Below, in pieces: positions 6,151 through 13,451 of a stretch of DNA of 13,451 nucleotides. The stretch's first letter is position 1; the number at the start of each line of letters is the position of its first letter. The stretch spans positions 1 to 13,451 of the forward strand of contig CAUWCT010000033.1 in assembly GCA_963557065.1 (NCBI GenBank), in the 5' to 3' direction. The notes beneath the pieces are model-generated. The model saw nothing but the letters and a program-made list of their open reading frames with translations. It had not been told where the DNA came from and made no database searches. A program made the position numbers and the translations under genes. This DNA comes from UMGS1370 sp963557065. GTDB lineage: Bacteria > Bacillota > Clostridia > Lachnospirales > Lachnospiraceae.

Positions 6151-6197
6151 TGCAGCAGTTCCAAACGTCTTTTTTCTGCTCATTCTGTATTGCTGCA
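6151..6197. promoter_or_regulatory. spaced inverted repeat upstream of the second Spo0A-C-like gene
   Basis: TGCAGCA (6151-6157) and TGCTGCA (6191-6197) are perfect 7-bp inverted repeats 33 nt apart, within 70 nt upstream of the ATG at 6127. They could be two operator half-sites or the arms of a leader hairpin. No clear promoter was found here. Confidence 0.3.
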
Positions 6198-6225
6198 TTA
6201 TCTTTTACACTCCTTAAACGTTTTT

Positions 6226-6287
6226 AAAAAAAGAAAACCAACGTTTCCTAGTACCGTTTTCGCTACGAATACTAGGATTACGTTGGT
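6226..6287 (-). terminator. strong terminator after the amidohydrolase gene
   Basis: Read on the minus strand, ACCAACGT (6280-6287) and CCTAGTA (6270-6276) pair with TACTAGG (6247-6253) and ACGTTGGT (6237-6244). This is 15 paired bases with a small internal loop and a 16-nt apical loop. A T-rich run follows (complement of 6226-6236). It lies about 50 nt after the stop codon at 6339 and insulates the next gene at 6127. Confidence 0.75.
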
Positions 6288-6338
6288 ATAGTAGAAGGTA
6301 AGCCTTTGAAGGTGCCCATCCATACGCAGTTACATTTA

Positions 6339-7952
6339 TTATTTTCTCCTGTAAATGCAGATTCCATCTTTTATAGTTTCCAACACGTTGATTGTTTTCA
6401 ATTCTTCCGGAGAACTCTCCAGCGGAGATCTGTCTAAAATCACTAAATCTGCCCTTTTTCCTGCTTTGATACTGCCCTTGTCCTGCTCCTCAAAATATTG
6501 GTAGGCAGCATTGATTGTCACTGCTTTCAGGGCCTCATATACAGGAATTTTCTGTTCCGCTCCAATTATCTGTTTCTCCCGGCTTAGGCGATTGACCGCA
6601 CACCATACAGAATGAAGCATATTCGGCTTTGTCACCGGAGTATCCTGATGGAATGTAATCACAATTTCCCGATCCAGAGCATCTTTCGCAGGGCTGATAT
6701 GATTTCCCCGCTCCGTCCCCAGATTTTTCAAATGAACATCGCCCCAGTACCACACATGACCCACAAAAATCGAAGCAATCATCCCCAGCTTTGCCATGCG
6801 ATCCAGCTGATCATTGCGGACAGTCTGACAGTGAATCATAACCGGACGCAGGCTGTGTTTTTGATTTGGATTCAGATTTTGAACCGCATGTTCATAAGCA
6901 TTTAAAAATTGTTCGCTGGCTGCATCTCCATTGCAATGAACTAAAATCTGCTGTCCCTTCCGGACCGCGTATGAAACAGCTTCTTCCACTGCCTGATCCG
7001 GCATCCAGGGATATCCGCAGTACCCTTTTTCACCTGTCAGATAAGGTTTCGACATCCATGCAGACCTTGCCTGAGGGGAACCATCCAAAACCAGCTTGCA
7101 GCCACCGATTTTGAAACGATTTCTATAGGTCCCGATATATTCTGTTTCCTTCTCTAGCGTCTGCTTTCCCTCCTCAGTCAGCATAGGATATGCAACCACA
7201 TCTATCTTTAACCGACGGCTGCCTGCAATCTTCTTTAGCAGCTGGATTCCTTCTCTGGTAGCCGCTCCCTCCTGGACAGTCGTGACCCCATTTTCTATAT
7301 AGACTTCCTGCATCTGTTCTGTCATGGCGTCATAGTCAAACTCCATTTTGGTCTGAATGAAGTTTTGAATCAGAGTCATTCCGGCTTCCTCCAAATACCC
7401 GTTCGGTTTCCTGGAACCCGGTTCTCTTCCTATCACACCGCCTTCCGGATCTGGCAAATCTTTTGTAATTCCGGCAAGTTCCAGTGCCCTGGTATTCGCA
7501 CAGGCCAGATGTCCGGATACGTGCATAATAATAATCGGAATCTCCCGACTCACCTGGTCCAGCACCTCTCTGTGAGGATGATCCTGCTCCACCAGAAAAT
7601 TCTGATCATATCCAAAGCCCAGAACTGCTTTTAAATTAGAACTTTCTTTTTTCCGAATAAATTCCTTCAAAGTCTCAACAATATCCTCAAAGGAGCCGCA
7701 GTCGGACAAGTCTGCGCACAAACTCATCTGTCCAGCCATGGTAATATGGCTGTGAGAATCAATAAAGGACGGCATCAGGCATTTTCCTGCCAGATCCACA
7801 CTTTCCGCCTTCTCCCCGGCCAATGCCCTTACTTCTTCCAGTGTCCCCACTGCTGTAATCCTTCCGGATTCTGTGTCCACTAAAATCGCTTCCGGAAAAT
7901 CCTCGGGATTCTCCATCGTGATAATCCTTCCACCATAATAAATTATCTGCAT
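6339..7952 (-). CDS. YtcJ-type metal-dependent amidohydrolase
   Basis: This is a 537-aa cytosolic hydrolase of the amidohydrolase superfamily (Amidohydro_3/YtcJ group, which includes N-substituted formamide deformylase). Numbered from the chosen start, the metal-binding HSH is at 67-69 (within DSHSH). The VHCNGDAA segment is at 338-345, an IHCQ histidine at 374, and the late active-site Asp in HQDTPV at 437. The N- and C-terminal beta-sandwich strands are present (IIYYGGRIITM; GKRADLVILDRSPL). Length fits the family. The true substrate is unknown; members hydrolyse amide, formamide or cyclic C-N bonds. The start at 7952 is chosen because AAAGGAG (complement of 7960-7966) lies 7 nt before it, whereas an in-frame ATG at 7979 has no ribosome binding site and would place this site inside the gene. 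It follows the small gene at 7986 by 33 nt, as in an operon. Confidence 0.9.
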   Translation of the reverse strand: MQIIYYGGRIITMENPEDFPEAILVDTESGRITAVGTLEEVRALAGEKAESVDLAGKCLMPSFIDSHSHITMAGQMSLCADLSDCGSFEDIVETLKEFIRKKESSNLKAVLGFGYDQNFLVEQDHPHREVLDQVSREIPIIIMHVSGHLACANTRALELAGITKDLPDPEGGVIGREPGSRKPNGYLEEAGMTLIQNFIQTKMEFDYDAMTEQMQEVYIENGVTTVQEGAATREGIQLLKKIAGSRRLKIDVVAYPMLTEEGKQTLEKETEYIGTYRNRFKIGGCKLVLDGSPQARSAWMSKPYLTGEKGYCGYPWMPDQAVEEAVSYAVRKGQQILVHCNGDAASEQFLNAYEHAVQNLNPNQKHSLRPVMIHCQTVRNDQLDRMAKLGMIASIFVGHVWYWGDVHLKNLGTERGNHISPAKDALDREIVITFHQDTPVTKPNMLHSVWCAVNRLSREKQIIGAEQKIPVYEALKAVTINAAYQYFEEQDKGSIKAGKRADLVILDRSPLESSPEELKTINVLETIKDGICIYRRK

Positions 7953-7985
7953 AAAATCGCTCCTTTTTGTAATAAACATTCTACT

Positions 7986-8426
7986 CTAAAAAGGCATAAA
8001 CGGATTTACTGCCAAAGGATCATTAAACTGCGCACAATCCTCCTGCCACCACTCCATTCTGTCTCTTATAGTCTCGCATAGTTCTGCATAATTGTCCTTA
8101 GAGATCTTCCCATGAACCATCATACACTTATAAAATTTTTTAATACTGACTGCTGTACTTTTAATTGACGCCGGTGTAGACCACATACATTTTCTAATAA
8201 AGAAATTCCCCAGAAAATTATCTATTTCGCCAATTCCATCCTCCATCGGCAACGCCTCTGAATAAAGCAAGTAGTTATTCAGATAGAACTCTGCATTTCT
8301 TACATGCCTGCTTACTGTCTGAGGCGCCAGCGTCCCTGTGATATCCTGTTCAAAAATTTCCAGCAACTTATCATTTTCATTCCTTATCTCTTCACATTTT
8401 TTCTCATAATCTTCGTAATCATACAT
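7986..8426 (-). CDS. 146-aa protein resembling an integrase N-terminal (SAM-like) domain
   Basis: The protein is mostly helical and acidic at the N-terminus. The part from about 35 to 125 resembles the core-binding (SAM-like) domain that precedes the catalytic domain in tyrosine recombinases: TVSRHVRNAEFYLNNYLL (37-54), EIDNFLGNFFIRK (67-79), and IKSTAVSIKKFYKCMMVHG (88-106). No catalytic R-HxxR-Y domain follows; the protein ends VNPFMPF. It is therefore either a decayed recombinase piece kept as a gene, or an independent small DNA-binding family. An intact ribosome binding site (AGGAGA, 8 nt before the ATG) and no internal disruption favour a real gene. It is the first gene of the unit with the amidohydrolase. 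The domain match is by eye and moderate. Confidence 0.6.
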   Translation of the reverse strand: MYDYEDYEKKCEEIRNENDKLLEIFEQDITGTLAPQTVSRHVRNAEFYLNNYLLYSEALPMEDGIGEIDNFLGNFFIRKCMWSTPASIKSTAVSIKKFYKCMMVHGKISKDNYAELCETIRDRMEWWQEDCAQFNDPLAVNPFMPF

Positions 8427-8478
8427 ATGTTTTCTCTCCTAAACAAAACTGTTATATTCTGCGTCTCTGTTCCCTGTC

Positions 8479-8484
8479 ATTATA
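8479..8484 (-). promoter_or_regulatory. -10 box of the small-protein/amidohydrolase unit
   Basis: A perfect TATAAT (minus strand) lies about 50 nt upstream of the ATG at 8426. The -35 position (TGGTAC, complement of 8502-8507) is poor. The rest of 8427-8696 holds no gene. Confidence 0.4.
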
Positions 8485-8604
8485 CTACATGCGAACAAAA
8501 TGTACCATAGCATTTGCGTTTTATATGCAGATGAAGTGTTACAGGTAACGCTGCAGGCGTACTGCCATGTGGGGCAAATTCTCTTTTCTGCTTTTGTAGG
8601 TATG

Positions 8605-8659
8605 GGATAATTAGTAGTTATCTGGTATCGGAATGATATTAGATAATACCTTATTATCC
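8605..8659. promoter_or_regulatory. nested inverted repeat in front of the NTPase gene
   Basis: GGATAAT (8605-8611) pairs with ATTATCC (8653-8659), and inside it TTATCT (8618-8623) pairs with AGATAA (8641-8646). A possible extended -10 (TGG plus GATAAT, 8603-8611) overlaps the left arm, so the structure could be an operator or a 5' leader hairpin of the NTPase gene. It sits near where base composition shifts to AT-rich. Confidence 0.35.
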
Positions 8660-8696
8660 TATATTATTTTATTGGAGGTCTATTTGTAATAAAGAT

Positions 8697-11213
8697 ATGA
8701 AAGAACATAGATATAAAAATTTAGAAGGTAGAAATAAGTTAATAGAGAAATTGACTCAAGAATATATTACTGCATCAGCTTCAGAGGCTACTATTATTTT
8801 AGGTAATCATGGAGCAGGAAAATCACATGTAGTATTTGAAGTTATCAATAGAATACATAGCAAAAATAGACAAAATAACAAATTGCAAGTATATATTGCT
8901 GAGGGAGACAAATTATCGTTATATGAACATTCTTCTAAGAGTTCCATAGATAATATTGAAACTAATATTTCATTACCAATACGCTGGGGGATTGAAGTTG
9001 ATATAGCGGCATCGGTATCAACTAAAAAAAATGATAGCCAATTTAATCAAATATCTAATCTTCTTAAAAAAAGATTTTCTTCTGATTTATTAATTTGCCT
9101 GCCCGATTACTCTAAGTTAGATAATAAAGTAAAATATCTGATTGGATTACTAATGAAGAATATAACTACTCTTGAAAGTACCTTTAAACATCATCTATAT
9201 TTTCTTATAAGTAATGTTGATGATTCATGCATAAGGGATTTTCTATCTTGTTCTACAATCGAAAAAAATGTATTGGAAGACTATGATGAAAATGATATTT
9301 TACAATATCTAACTGAAAAGCATAAAATAATTGTAAAGAAAAAGGACATAGAGGAAAAGATTAAACAAATCAAAAAAATATGTGCGTCTAATTTAAAATT
9401 AGTCGATTTTCTGTATATAGATTTAGTAGAGCAAAATGTTGATTTTTTTAGAGCCTTAGATTCAGTGGTTACATACAGATTGGGTGAACTTAAAAAGAAC
9501 GGTCTAACTAGAAATGTAAATGAATATGATATGGAAGACATCATTTTGTCTTCCTCGATTAGCCTAAAAAACTTTGGTAGTCAAGAAATTGCAAGCATAA
9601 CACATAAAGAAACAAACACTGTTCGAGAGAGTCTATATCTAGCTCAAAAGCAAGCGTTGCTGAAAAAAAACTCGCTGAACTTTTATTCTTTCGCTTGTGA
9701 TGAAATACGAAAAATTCTGAAGAAAGAACTGAATGATAAGAATAAAGAAAGATATTTAGATTATTACAATTATTATAGTAACAGGGAACAAGATCAATAT
9801 TATTTAAGAGCATACTATTTATGGGCATACAATGGATATTTGAAAGATGACATTTTTGCCCTTCTTATACTTTCCTATTCAGAAGCACTTAGTTTTAATA
9901 ATTTGGAACAAATCAAAAAAATTGAAAGGTTGATTGGAAAAGAAAAAGATTCCTATTACTATGATGATTTTGAAGCAATAAAGTTGTTTTACAATATCCT
10001 GCGTGAAGGGGGATCGGATTATGATAAACTTAGCGGGCTGTATCATAATTTACAAAAAGATTATTTCGAGATTCCCTTAAAAGCAGAACTGGCAAGAGCT
10101 TATTTCCATTTTATGTATAGGAATTATAAACCTTGGTATTTACAATTGAAACAAATATTAAGTCAACTCGTTCAGTATGCTGAAGAATCTATATATTTAG
10201 TCCTATCACACTATCCTATAGAGATGCCTGTCGTTGACGAAACTATTTTGAAACTTAGGATTATATATGATATTGCCCCCTATATCTTAGATGTTTTGAA
10301 CGACACAGAGTTATTTAAACGGATCTATGATCTTAGCCTTTCACTTAGCGGGAATATACAAACTTCTCAATCTAGTAAAAGCATTGCTAAATATATGGAG
10401 AATGTATTTAATCGGAAAGCGTTTCTGTTTGTAAACCAGACGCAATGTAATATTTATTATGACAAAGCAAAAAAGTATTTTTATGACAATCAAATTTGGG
10501 ATGAATATTGTATCACATTAATCTGTGAAGCAGGAACAGACATAGTTATACAAAAATATAATGAAGCTATACAGGCATGCAGAAAAGCTATACAAGTTTC
10601 TATAGAGAATGAAATATCAATACCGTACCCACAGAAAATACTAAATAATATGATAATAGCAGATTTTCTTAGGTATGAACAATCCCATACAAAAAAATAT
10701 TGCTTTAGGCATGCAAAGAAAACTGTCAAAAAATTAAGGAAACAATTACAACGCATTTCATGTGCAACAGAATTTGTTATTCTCACTAATATATGTTCAC
10801 TAAGTCTTTATTATGGTAATATTTTAGAATATCTCAAATTCAAAAAATATTTGGAACATTTAATGGATTGCGATGATGTGTCAAATATTAAAGATGATGA
10901 TGTGGATGACTTTTATCGTTATTATTTTGCTTGGTTCGAAATATATAGATATATATTAGAAGAAAAATGGGAGAGTGCAACAGAAATTACTAATTTATTA
11001 TGTAATTTTGTTCCATCATTGTTTAAAAAGCAAGAAGTTTTTTGGGATAAGAAACTTCTTGCGCTAAAAGAGATTATTTTGAATCGTCAAATATTCGATG
11101 GATATGATTTTTGTAATAATCTAGTACCTTTGAAACGACGCTCTAGTGAATTGGCTTCTTTTTTCTGCCGGGGGCTTATGCTATCTGATTTGCAATATAC
11201 ATCTTATGATTGA
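8697..11213 (+). CDS. 838-aa P-loop (STAND-like) NTPase with a long helical repeat region
   Basis: A Walker A motif, GNHGAGKS, is at residues 36-43, right after a short N-terminus (NKLIEKLTQEYI). A Walker-B-like strand ends in Asp137 (LLICLPDYS, 131-139), and a sensor-like strand is at 167-175 (LYFLISNVD). A winged-helix-like part may span about 270-345. Residues about 350-838 are helical, rich in Tyr and Leu, and look like TPR or similar repeats (for example EAIQACRKAIQVSIENE, 623-639). There is no N-terminal effector domain, no membrane segment and no recognised nuclease, TIR or protease motif. The layout (NTPase, helical domain, repeats) matches STAND-type sensors used in regulation and phage defence, but no family is assigned. 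GGAGG at 8674-8678 is about 18 nt from this ATG, unusually far. The gene is clearly AT-rich. Its 3' end overlaps the convergent ATP-grasp gene by 10 nt. Confidence 0.75.
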   Translation: MKEHRYKNLEGRNKLIEKLTQEYITASASEATIILGNHGAGKSHVVFEVINRIHSKNRQNNKLQVYIAEGDKLSLYEHSSKSSIDNIETNISLPIRWGIEVDIAASVSTKKNDSQFNQISNLLKKRFSSDLLICLPDYSKLDNKVKYLIGLLMKNITTLESTFKHHLYFLISNVDDSCIRDFLSCSTIEKNVLEDYDENDILQYLTEKHKIIVKKKDIEEKIKQIKKICASNLKLVDFLYIDLVEQNVDFFRALDSVVTYRLGELKKNGLTRNVNEYDMEDIILSSSISLKNFGSQEIASITHKETNTVRESLYLAQKQALLKKNSLNFYSFACDEIRKILKKELNDKNKERYLDYYNYYSNREQDQYYLRAYYLWAYNGYLKDDIFALLILSYSEALSFNNLEQIKKIERLIGKEKDSYYYDDFEAIKLFYNILREGGSDYDKLSGLYHNLQKDYFEIPLKAELARAYFHFMYRNYKPWYLQLKQILSQLVQYAEESIYLVLSHYPIEMPVVDETILKLRIIYDIAPYILDVLNDTELFKRIYDLSLSLSGNIQTSQSSKSIAKYMENVFNRKAFLFVNQTQCNIYYDKAKKYFYDNQIWDEYCITLICEAGTDIVIQKYNEAIQACRKAIQVSIENEISIPYPQKILNNMIIADFLRYEQSHTKKYCFRHAKKTVKKLRKQLQRISCATEFVILTNICSLSLYYGNILEYLKFKKYLEHLMDCDDVSNIKDDDVDDFYRYYFAWFEIYRYILEEKWESATEITNLLCNFVPSLFKKQEVFWDKKLLALKEIILNRQIFDGYDFCNNLVPLKRRSSELASFFCRGLMLSDLQYTSYD

Positions 11214-12262
11214 AGTATATCATAATTTGAAAAAGAACATGCCATTATTGTCTTATAAATATCTTTATAATCTAAATGCATTATATTCTCAAAAAGAAAC
11301 GCTACCGAGCTATGTTTTATAGTATATGGTGTTCCAGCTATATCGATAAGATATGGCTGGTCTTTTTCTATACGGAAATCAAATCTTGCATAGTCTTTAA
11401 TGCTTAAAATTTGTGCAGCTTTAATTGCTTGCTTTTTAATTTGTTCTATTACTGTTGGACTCAATCTATCGGATAGTTTTCTAAACGAATAGTTATATAG
11501 GTTTGATGTTAAGGAATCCAAAAAATCATTACCATTTATAACAATTTCCACTGGTTCAAGTGCATAATACTTTCCCTTAAACTGTATTACTAAAACTTCA
11601 CATTCCAGGCCGCTAATATATTCTTGTATGAGTAGTTGTTTAGTATTCATCCTCTGTAGTATCATATCAACTGTTTTCAAATTTTCTTTTGTCAAATATA
11701 TTTTATTGTCTGTAAGCAAGCCTATACTTGCTGATTCATGAATATTCTTTAAAAGTATTGTCGTATCCCAAAAAGGTTCTAATATATTATGATTATTAAA
11801 TGTATAAAAAACAGATTTTGGTGTTAATATCCCCATATTAGAAAGTACCTGTGTAAAAATCCATTTATTTCTCAATAAGGATATGGTAAAAGCATTTGAT
11901 CCAGTATATTTAAGACCGCATAAATCGCAAAAAGCAGGAATCAATGATTTTTTTCCCTCAGCAATTCCGTCTCTGCTAAAATTATATATGTAACATTCTG
12001 TGGATGAGGGATGTTCATCCATCACAAATTTTATGAAATCTAATTCTGAGTAAAAAACTTTGGCATAACCAAAAATATAAAATAATGTCGAAGCAATTTC
12101 GGCAAATTCTTTTCTAGAAAAAAACTCACTTTCATTAGTATGAATAATATAGTTATTGTTCTTTGTAGTTTTATTTTGTGTGTCAGCTATTATTAGCAAA
12201 TCGAAATTTATATCTATATTCTTAAAATAAGCTAAACATTCTTGAATTATATCCATACTCAT
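11204..12262 (-). CDS. ATP-grasp ligase related to D-alanine-D-alanine ligase
   Basis: This 352-aa cytosolic protein has the Ddl-type layout. PAFCDLCGLKYTGSNAFTIS (109-128) corresponds to the substrate-loop segment (lGIpyvGs), followed by NKWIFTQVLSNMGILTPK (132-149). The ATP-grasp core has LKNIHESASIG (171-181), QEYISGLECEV (213-223), YARFDFRI (291-298) and LIDIAGTPYTIKHSS (305-319). Such enzymes make an acyl-phosphate and join it to an amine. The usual metal-binding E-x-N of Ddl is here D307-x-A309, so an Asn ligand appears to be missing. R293, D295 and the HS motif are kept. It is probably not the housekeeping Ddl; an amino-acid or dipeptide ligase for a special product is more likely. It is translationally coupled to the upstream gene (ATGA overlap) and has AAGGAG before its start. 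Confidence 0.8.
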   Translation of the reverse strand: MSMDIIQECLAYFKNIDINFDLLIIADTQNKTTKNNNYIIHTNESEFFSRKEFAEIASTLFYIFGYAKVFYSELDFIKFVMDEHPSSTECYIYNFSRDGIAEGKKSLIPAFCDLCGLKYTGSNAFTISLLRNKWIFTQVLSNMGILTPKSVFYTFNNHNILEPFWDTTILLKNIHESASIGLLTDNKIYLTKENLKTVDMILQRMNTKQLLIQEYISGLECEVLVIQFKGKYYALEPVEIVINGNDFLDSLTSNLYNYSFRKLSDRLSPTVIEQIKKQAIKAAQILSIKDYARFDFRIEKDQPYLIDIAGTPYTIKHSSVAFLFENIMHLDYKDIYKTIMACSFSNYDILQS

Positions 12263-13392
12263 TGTCTCCTTATTATGTAATTTGTAAAATTTTTTTTGAA
12301 TCCAAGACGTTTATAAAATTTTTCTGTCTCTTTATCATAAACGTTTACCCGTAATTCTTTGTTTGTGAGTTTAGAAAATGTAATTATATTTTCTAAAATT
12401 TGAGTTCCTAATCGTTGTCTTCGATAAGATTTGTCAAGATAAATTCTTCTCAGCAGAAAAAATTTTTTTTCAATAGCTATATCTATAAATCCAATGCTCT
12501 TCTTTTCTTTTTTTATGATATAGGGATATTCATTATTTTCAAAGTATGATGGAATAGTTAAACTAAAGTTTTCGTCAGGATGCTTATAGATATACTCTTC
12601 CAAAAGTTTTTTGGTATAACTTAGTGCTTGAGATGTATTCATTATATACGAATACTCATTTTTATTATTATGCCAGTTTATAAAATATTGTTTTGGATTA
12701 GAATAATACTTTTGGCACATTGTTATAGCCATATTATATTCGATTATATTGTTCATTTCTGATGCAACATAATTTGGTATTTCTAAAGTGTGAATTTGGA
12801 TTTCGCCCAAAAAATCATTAAAATAGTCATCCCAAAAGTTTTCGTTATTGGATAAATTTTCAGGAGTACTGATATCAGCAATAATTTTTTTGAAAATTTC
12901 TGCATCAGATTTACTCCAAAAAGATACTCCAAAAATGCATGGTTCTGAAAAGCAACCAATTTCAAAAGAAATTATTCGCCCATTTTTATCAAGAATAGGT
13001 TTCCAAGAGTCAAATTCCGGATTTAAATATTTCATTACATAATAATAGCTATAAGGTTTGTTAATAAAAATATTCTCTGCCAAAACAACATCACCTTCAA
13101 TGATGAAAGTATCACCTATAATATTAACAATACTGTATATCCCATAGAGCGTAGATACTGAACAATTGGGATCGGATACGATGGTACAACCATATTTTTC
13201 TTGTAAAAATGTATATTGATCTGCATATATTCCTGCAATTATAAAAATATCATTTATTCCAAAGTCATTTAAAATTAGAATTGTTCTCTCAATATTTGGA
13301 AGCCCAAGAATTGGTAATAAAGGTTTATGGGTATATTGTTTTTCTTCAATCATACGGGAACTATGCCCAGCAGCTAAAATTATTGCATTCAA
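12259..13392 (-). CDS. LicC-like nucleotidyltransferase fused to a GNAT acetyltransferase
   Basis: This 377-aa protein has two domains. Residues 1 to about 225 are a sugar-nucleotidyltransferase fold: MNAIILAAGHSSRM (1-14), catalytic-type Lys in THKPLLPILG (21-30), IERTILILNDFGINDIFII (34-52), TLYGIYS (81-87), and the metal Asp in IEGDVVL (98-104). The region FGVSFWSKSDAE (154-165), then NFWDDYF (185-191) and the IEYN segment (217-220), follows the pattern of choline-phosphate cytidylyltransferase LicC (GVSFW, then YWDN, then YEID). Residues about 275-377 are a GNAT domain: RRIYLDKSYRRQRLGTQIL (315-333) and EKFYKRLGFKK (357-367). The expected job is CTP-dependent activation of a phosphorylated alcohol or amine plus N- or O-acetylation. 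The start is a TTG (13392-13390) with a partial AGAGAG upstream; it gives the family-typical MNAIILAAG, and an in-frame TAG lies just upstream. Confidence 0.82.
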   Translation of the reverse strand: MNAIILAAGHSSRMIEEKQYTHKPLLPILGLPNIERTILILNDFGINDIFIIAGIYADQYTFLQEKYGCTIVSDPNCSVSTLYGIYSIVNIIGDTFIIEGDVVLAENIFINKPYSYYYVMKYLNPEFDSWKPILDKNGRIISFEIGCFSEPCIFGVSFWSKSDAEIFKKIIADISTPENLSNNENFWDDYFNDFLGEIQIHTLEIPNYVASEMNNIIEYNMAITMCQKYYSNPKQYFINWHNNKNEYSYIMNTSQALSYTKKLLEEYIYKHPDENFSLTIPSYFENNEYPYIIKKEKKSIGFIDIAIEKKFFLLRRIYLDKSYRRQRLGTQILENIITFSKLTNKELRVNVYDKETEKFYKRLGFKKNFTNYIIRRQ

Positions 13393-13418
13393 AATATATT
13401 CTCTCTATACTTTCTTAT

Positions 13419-13451
13419 TTATTTTGCACAAAAAGCCTCTATTTTAGCTAT
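13419..13451 (-). CDS. possible C-terminal end of the upstream operon gene
   Basis: On the minus strand only one frame is open from the right edge. It reads IAKIEAFCAK and then TAA at 13421-13419. This is 26 nt before the TTG start of the LicC-GNAT gene, as expected for a gene in the same operon. Ten codons are too few to identify a product. Confidence 0.25.
   Translation of the reverse strand: MAKIEAFCAK

Noticed and set aside
6237..6287. Long palindrome considered as an integron attC or riboswitch
   Set aside because: The arms do not match the attC core motifs, and the T run after the stem, downstream of a stop codon, fits an intrinsic terminator.
7953..7979. Upstream ATG of the amidohydrolase gene
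   Set aside because: It has no ribosome binding site; the AAAGGAG lies after it and serves the ATG at 7952.
13404..13431. TTGTGC-N16-TATAGA on the minus strand as promoter of the LicC-GNAT gene
   Set aside because: The start site would fall about 5 nt before the TTG start codon and exclude the AGAGAG binding site; co-transcription from an upstream gene is more likely.

Overview
The window most resembles the chromosome of a Gram-positive gut anaerobe of the Clostridia, probably Lachnospiraceae. Evidence: strong AGGAGG-type ribosome binding sites, TTGACA/TATAAT-like promoters, a methyl-accepting chemotaxis receptor, a cell-wall-binding repeat protein, and two stand-alone proteins resembling the DNA-binding domain of the sporulation regulator Spo0A. 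Species cannot be fixed from sequence alone.

Layout. (1) 1-140 (-): the first 46 codons of a gene running off the left edge, carrying a short palindromic repeat. (2) 241-2370 (-): a dCache/HAMP/MCP chemoreceptor with its own terminator, a likely sigma-A promoter at 2581-2609 and a long leader. The leader begins in a TCTG tetranucleotide tract (2540-2577) and contains a terminator-like hairpin (2456-2512). (3) 2859-4211 (+): a secreted protein made almost entirely of cell-wall-binding repeats, followed by a 152-bp nested inverted-repeat element and a terminator. (4) 4434-6127: a small-regulator cluster. It holds a 68-aa Cys-cluster/coiled-coil protein (+), a Spo0A-C-like protein (+), an 80-aa XRE-type HTH regulator (-) and a second, divergent Spo0A-C-like protein (-), with Spo0A-box matches in two intergenic regions. 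(5) 6339-8426 (-): a two-gene unit of a small integrase-N-domain-like protein and a YtcJ-type metal-dependent amidohydrolase with a strong terminator. (6) 8697-13451: a visibly AT-richer block, probably acquired. It holds an 838-aa P-loop NTPase with a long helical C-terminus (+). Tail to tail with it is a translationally coupled pair (-): a LicC-like nucleotidyltransferase fused to a GNAT acetyltransferase, then a D-Ala-D-Ala-ligase-like ATP-grasp enzyme.

How the parts may work together. The right-hand pair looks like a small-molecule or cell-surface-decoration pathway: nucleotide activation, acetylation and ATP-dependent ligation. The LicC-like domain suggests CDP-choline-type or CDP-aminoalkyl chemistry. 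The repeat protein at 2859 belongs to the superfamily that includes choline-binding proteins, but a link across 8 kb is speculative. The middle cluster suggests local regulation connected to Spo0A. The most unusual items are the LicC-GNAT fusion with its ATP-grasp partner, the pair of orphan Spo0A-C-like proteins around an XRE gene, and the tetranucleotide tract at the predicted transcription start of the chemoreceptor.
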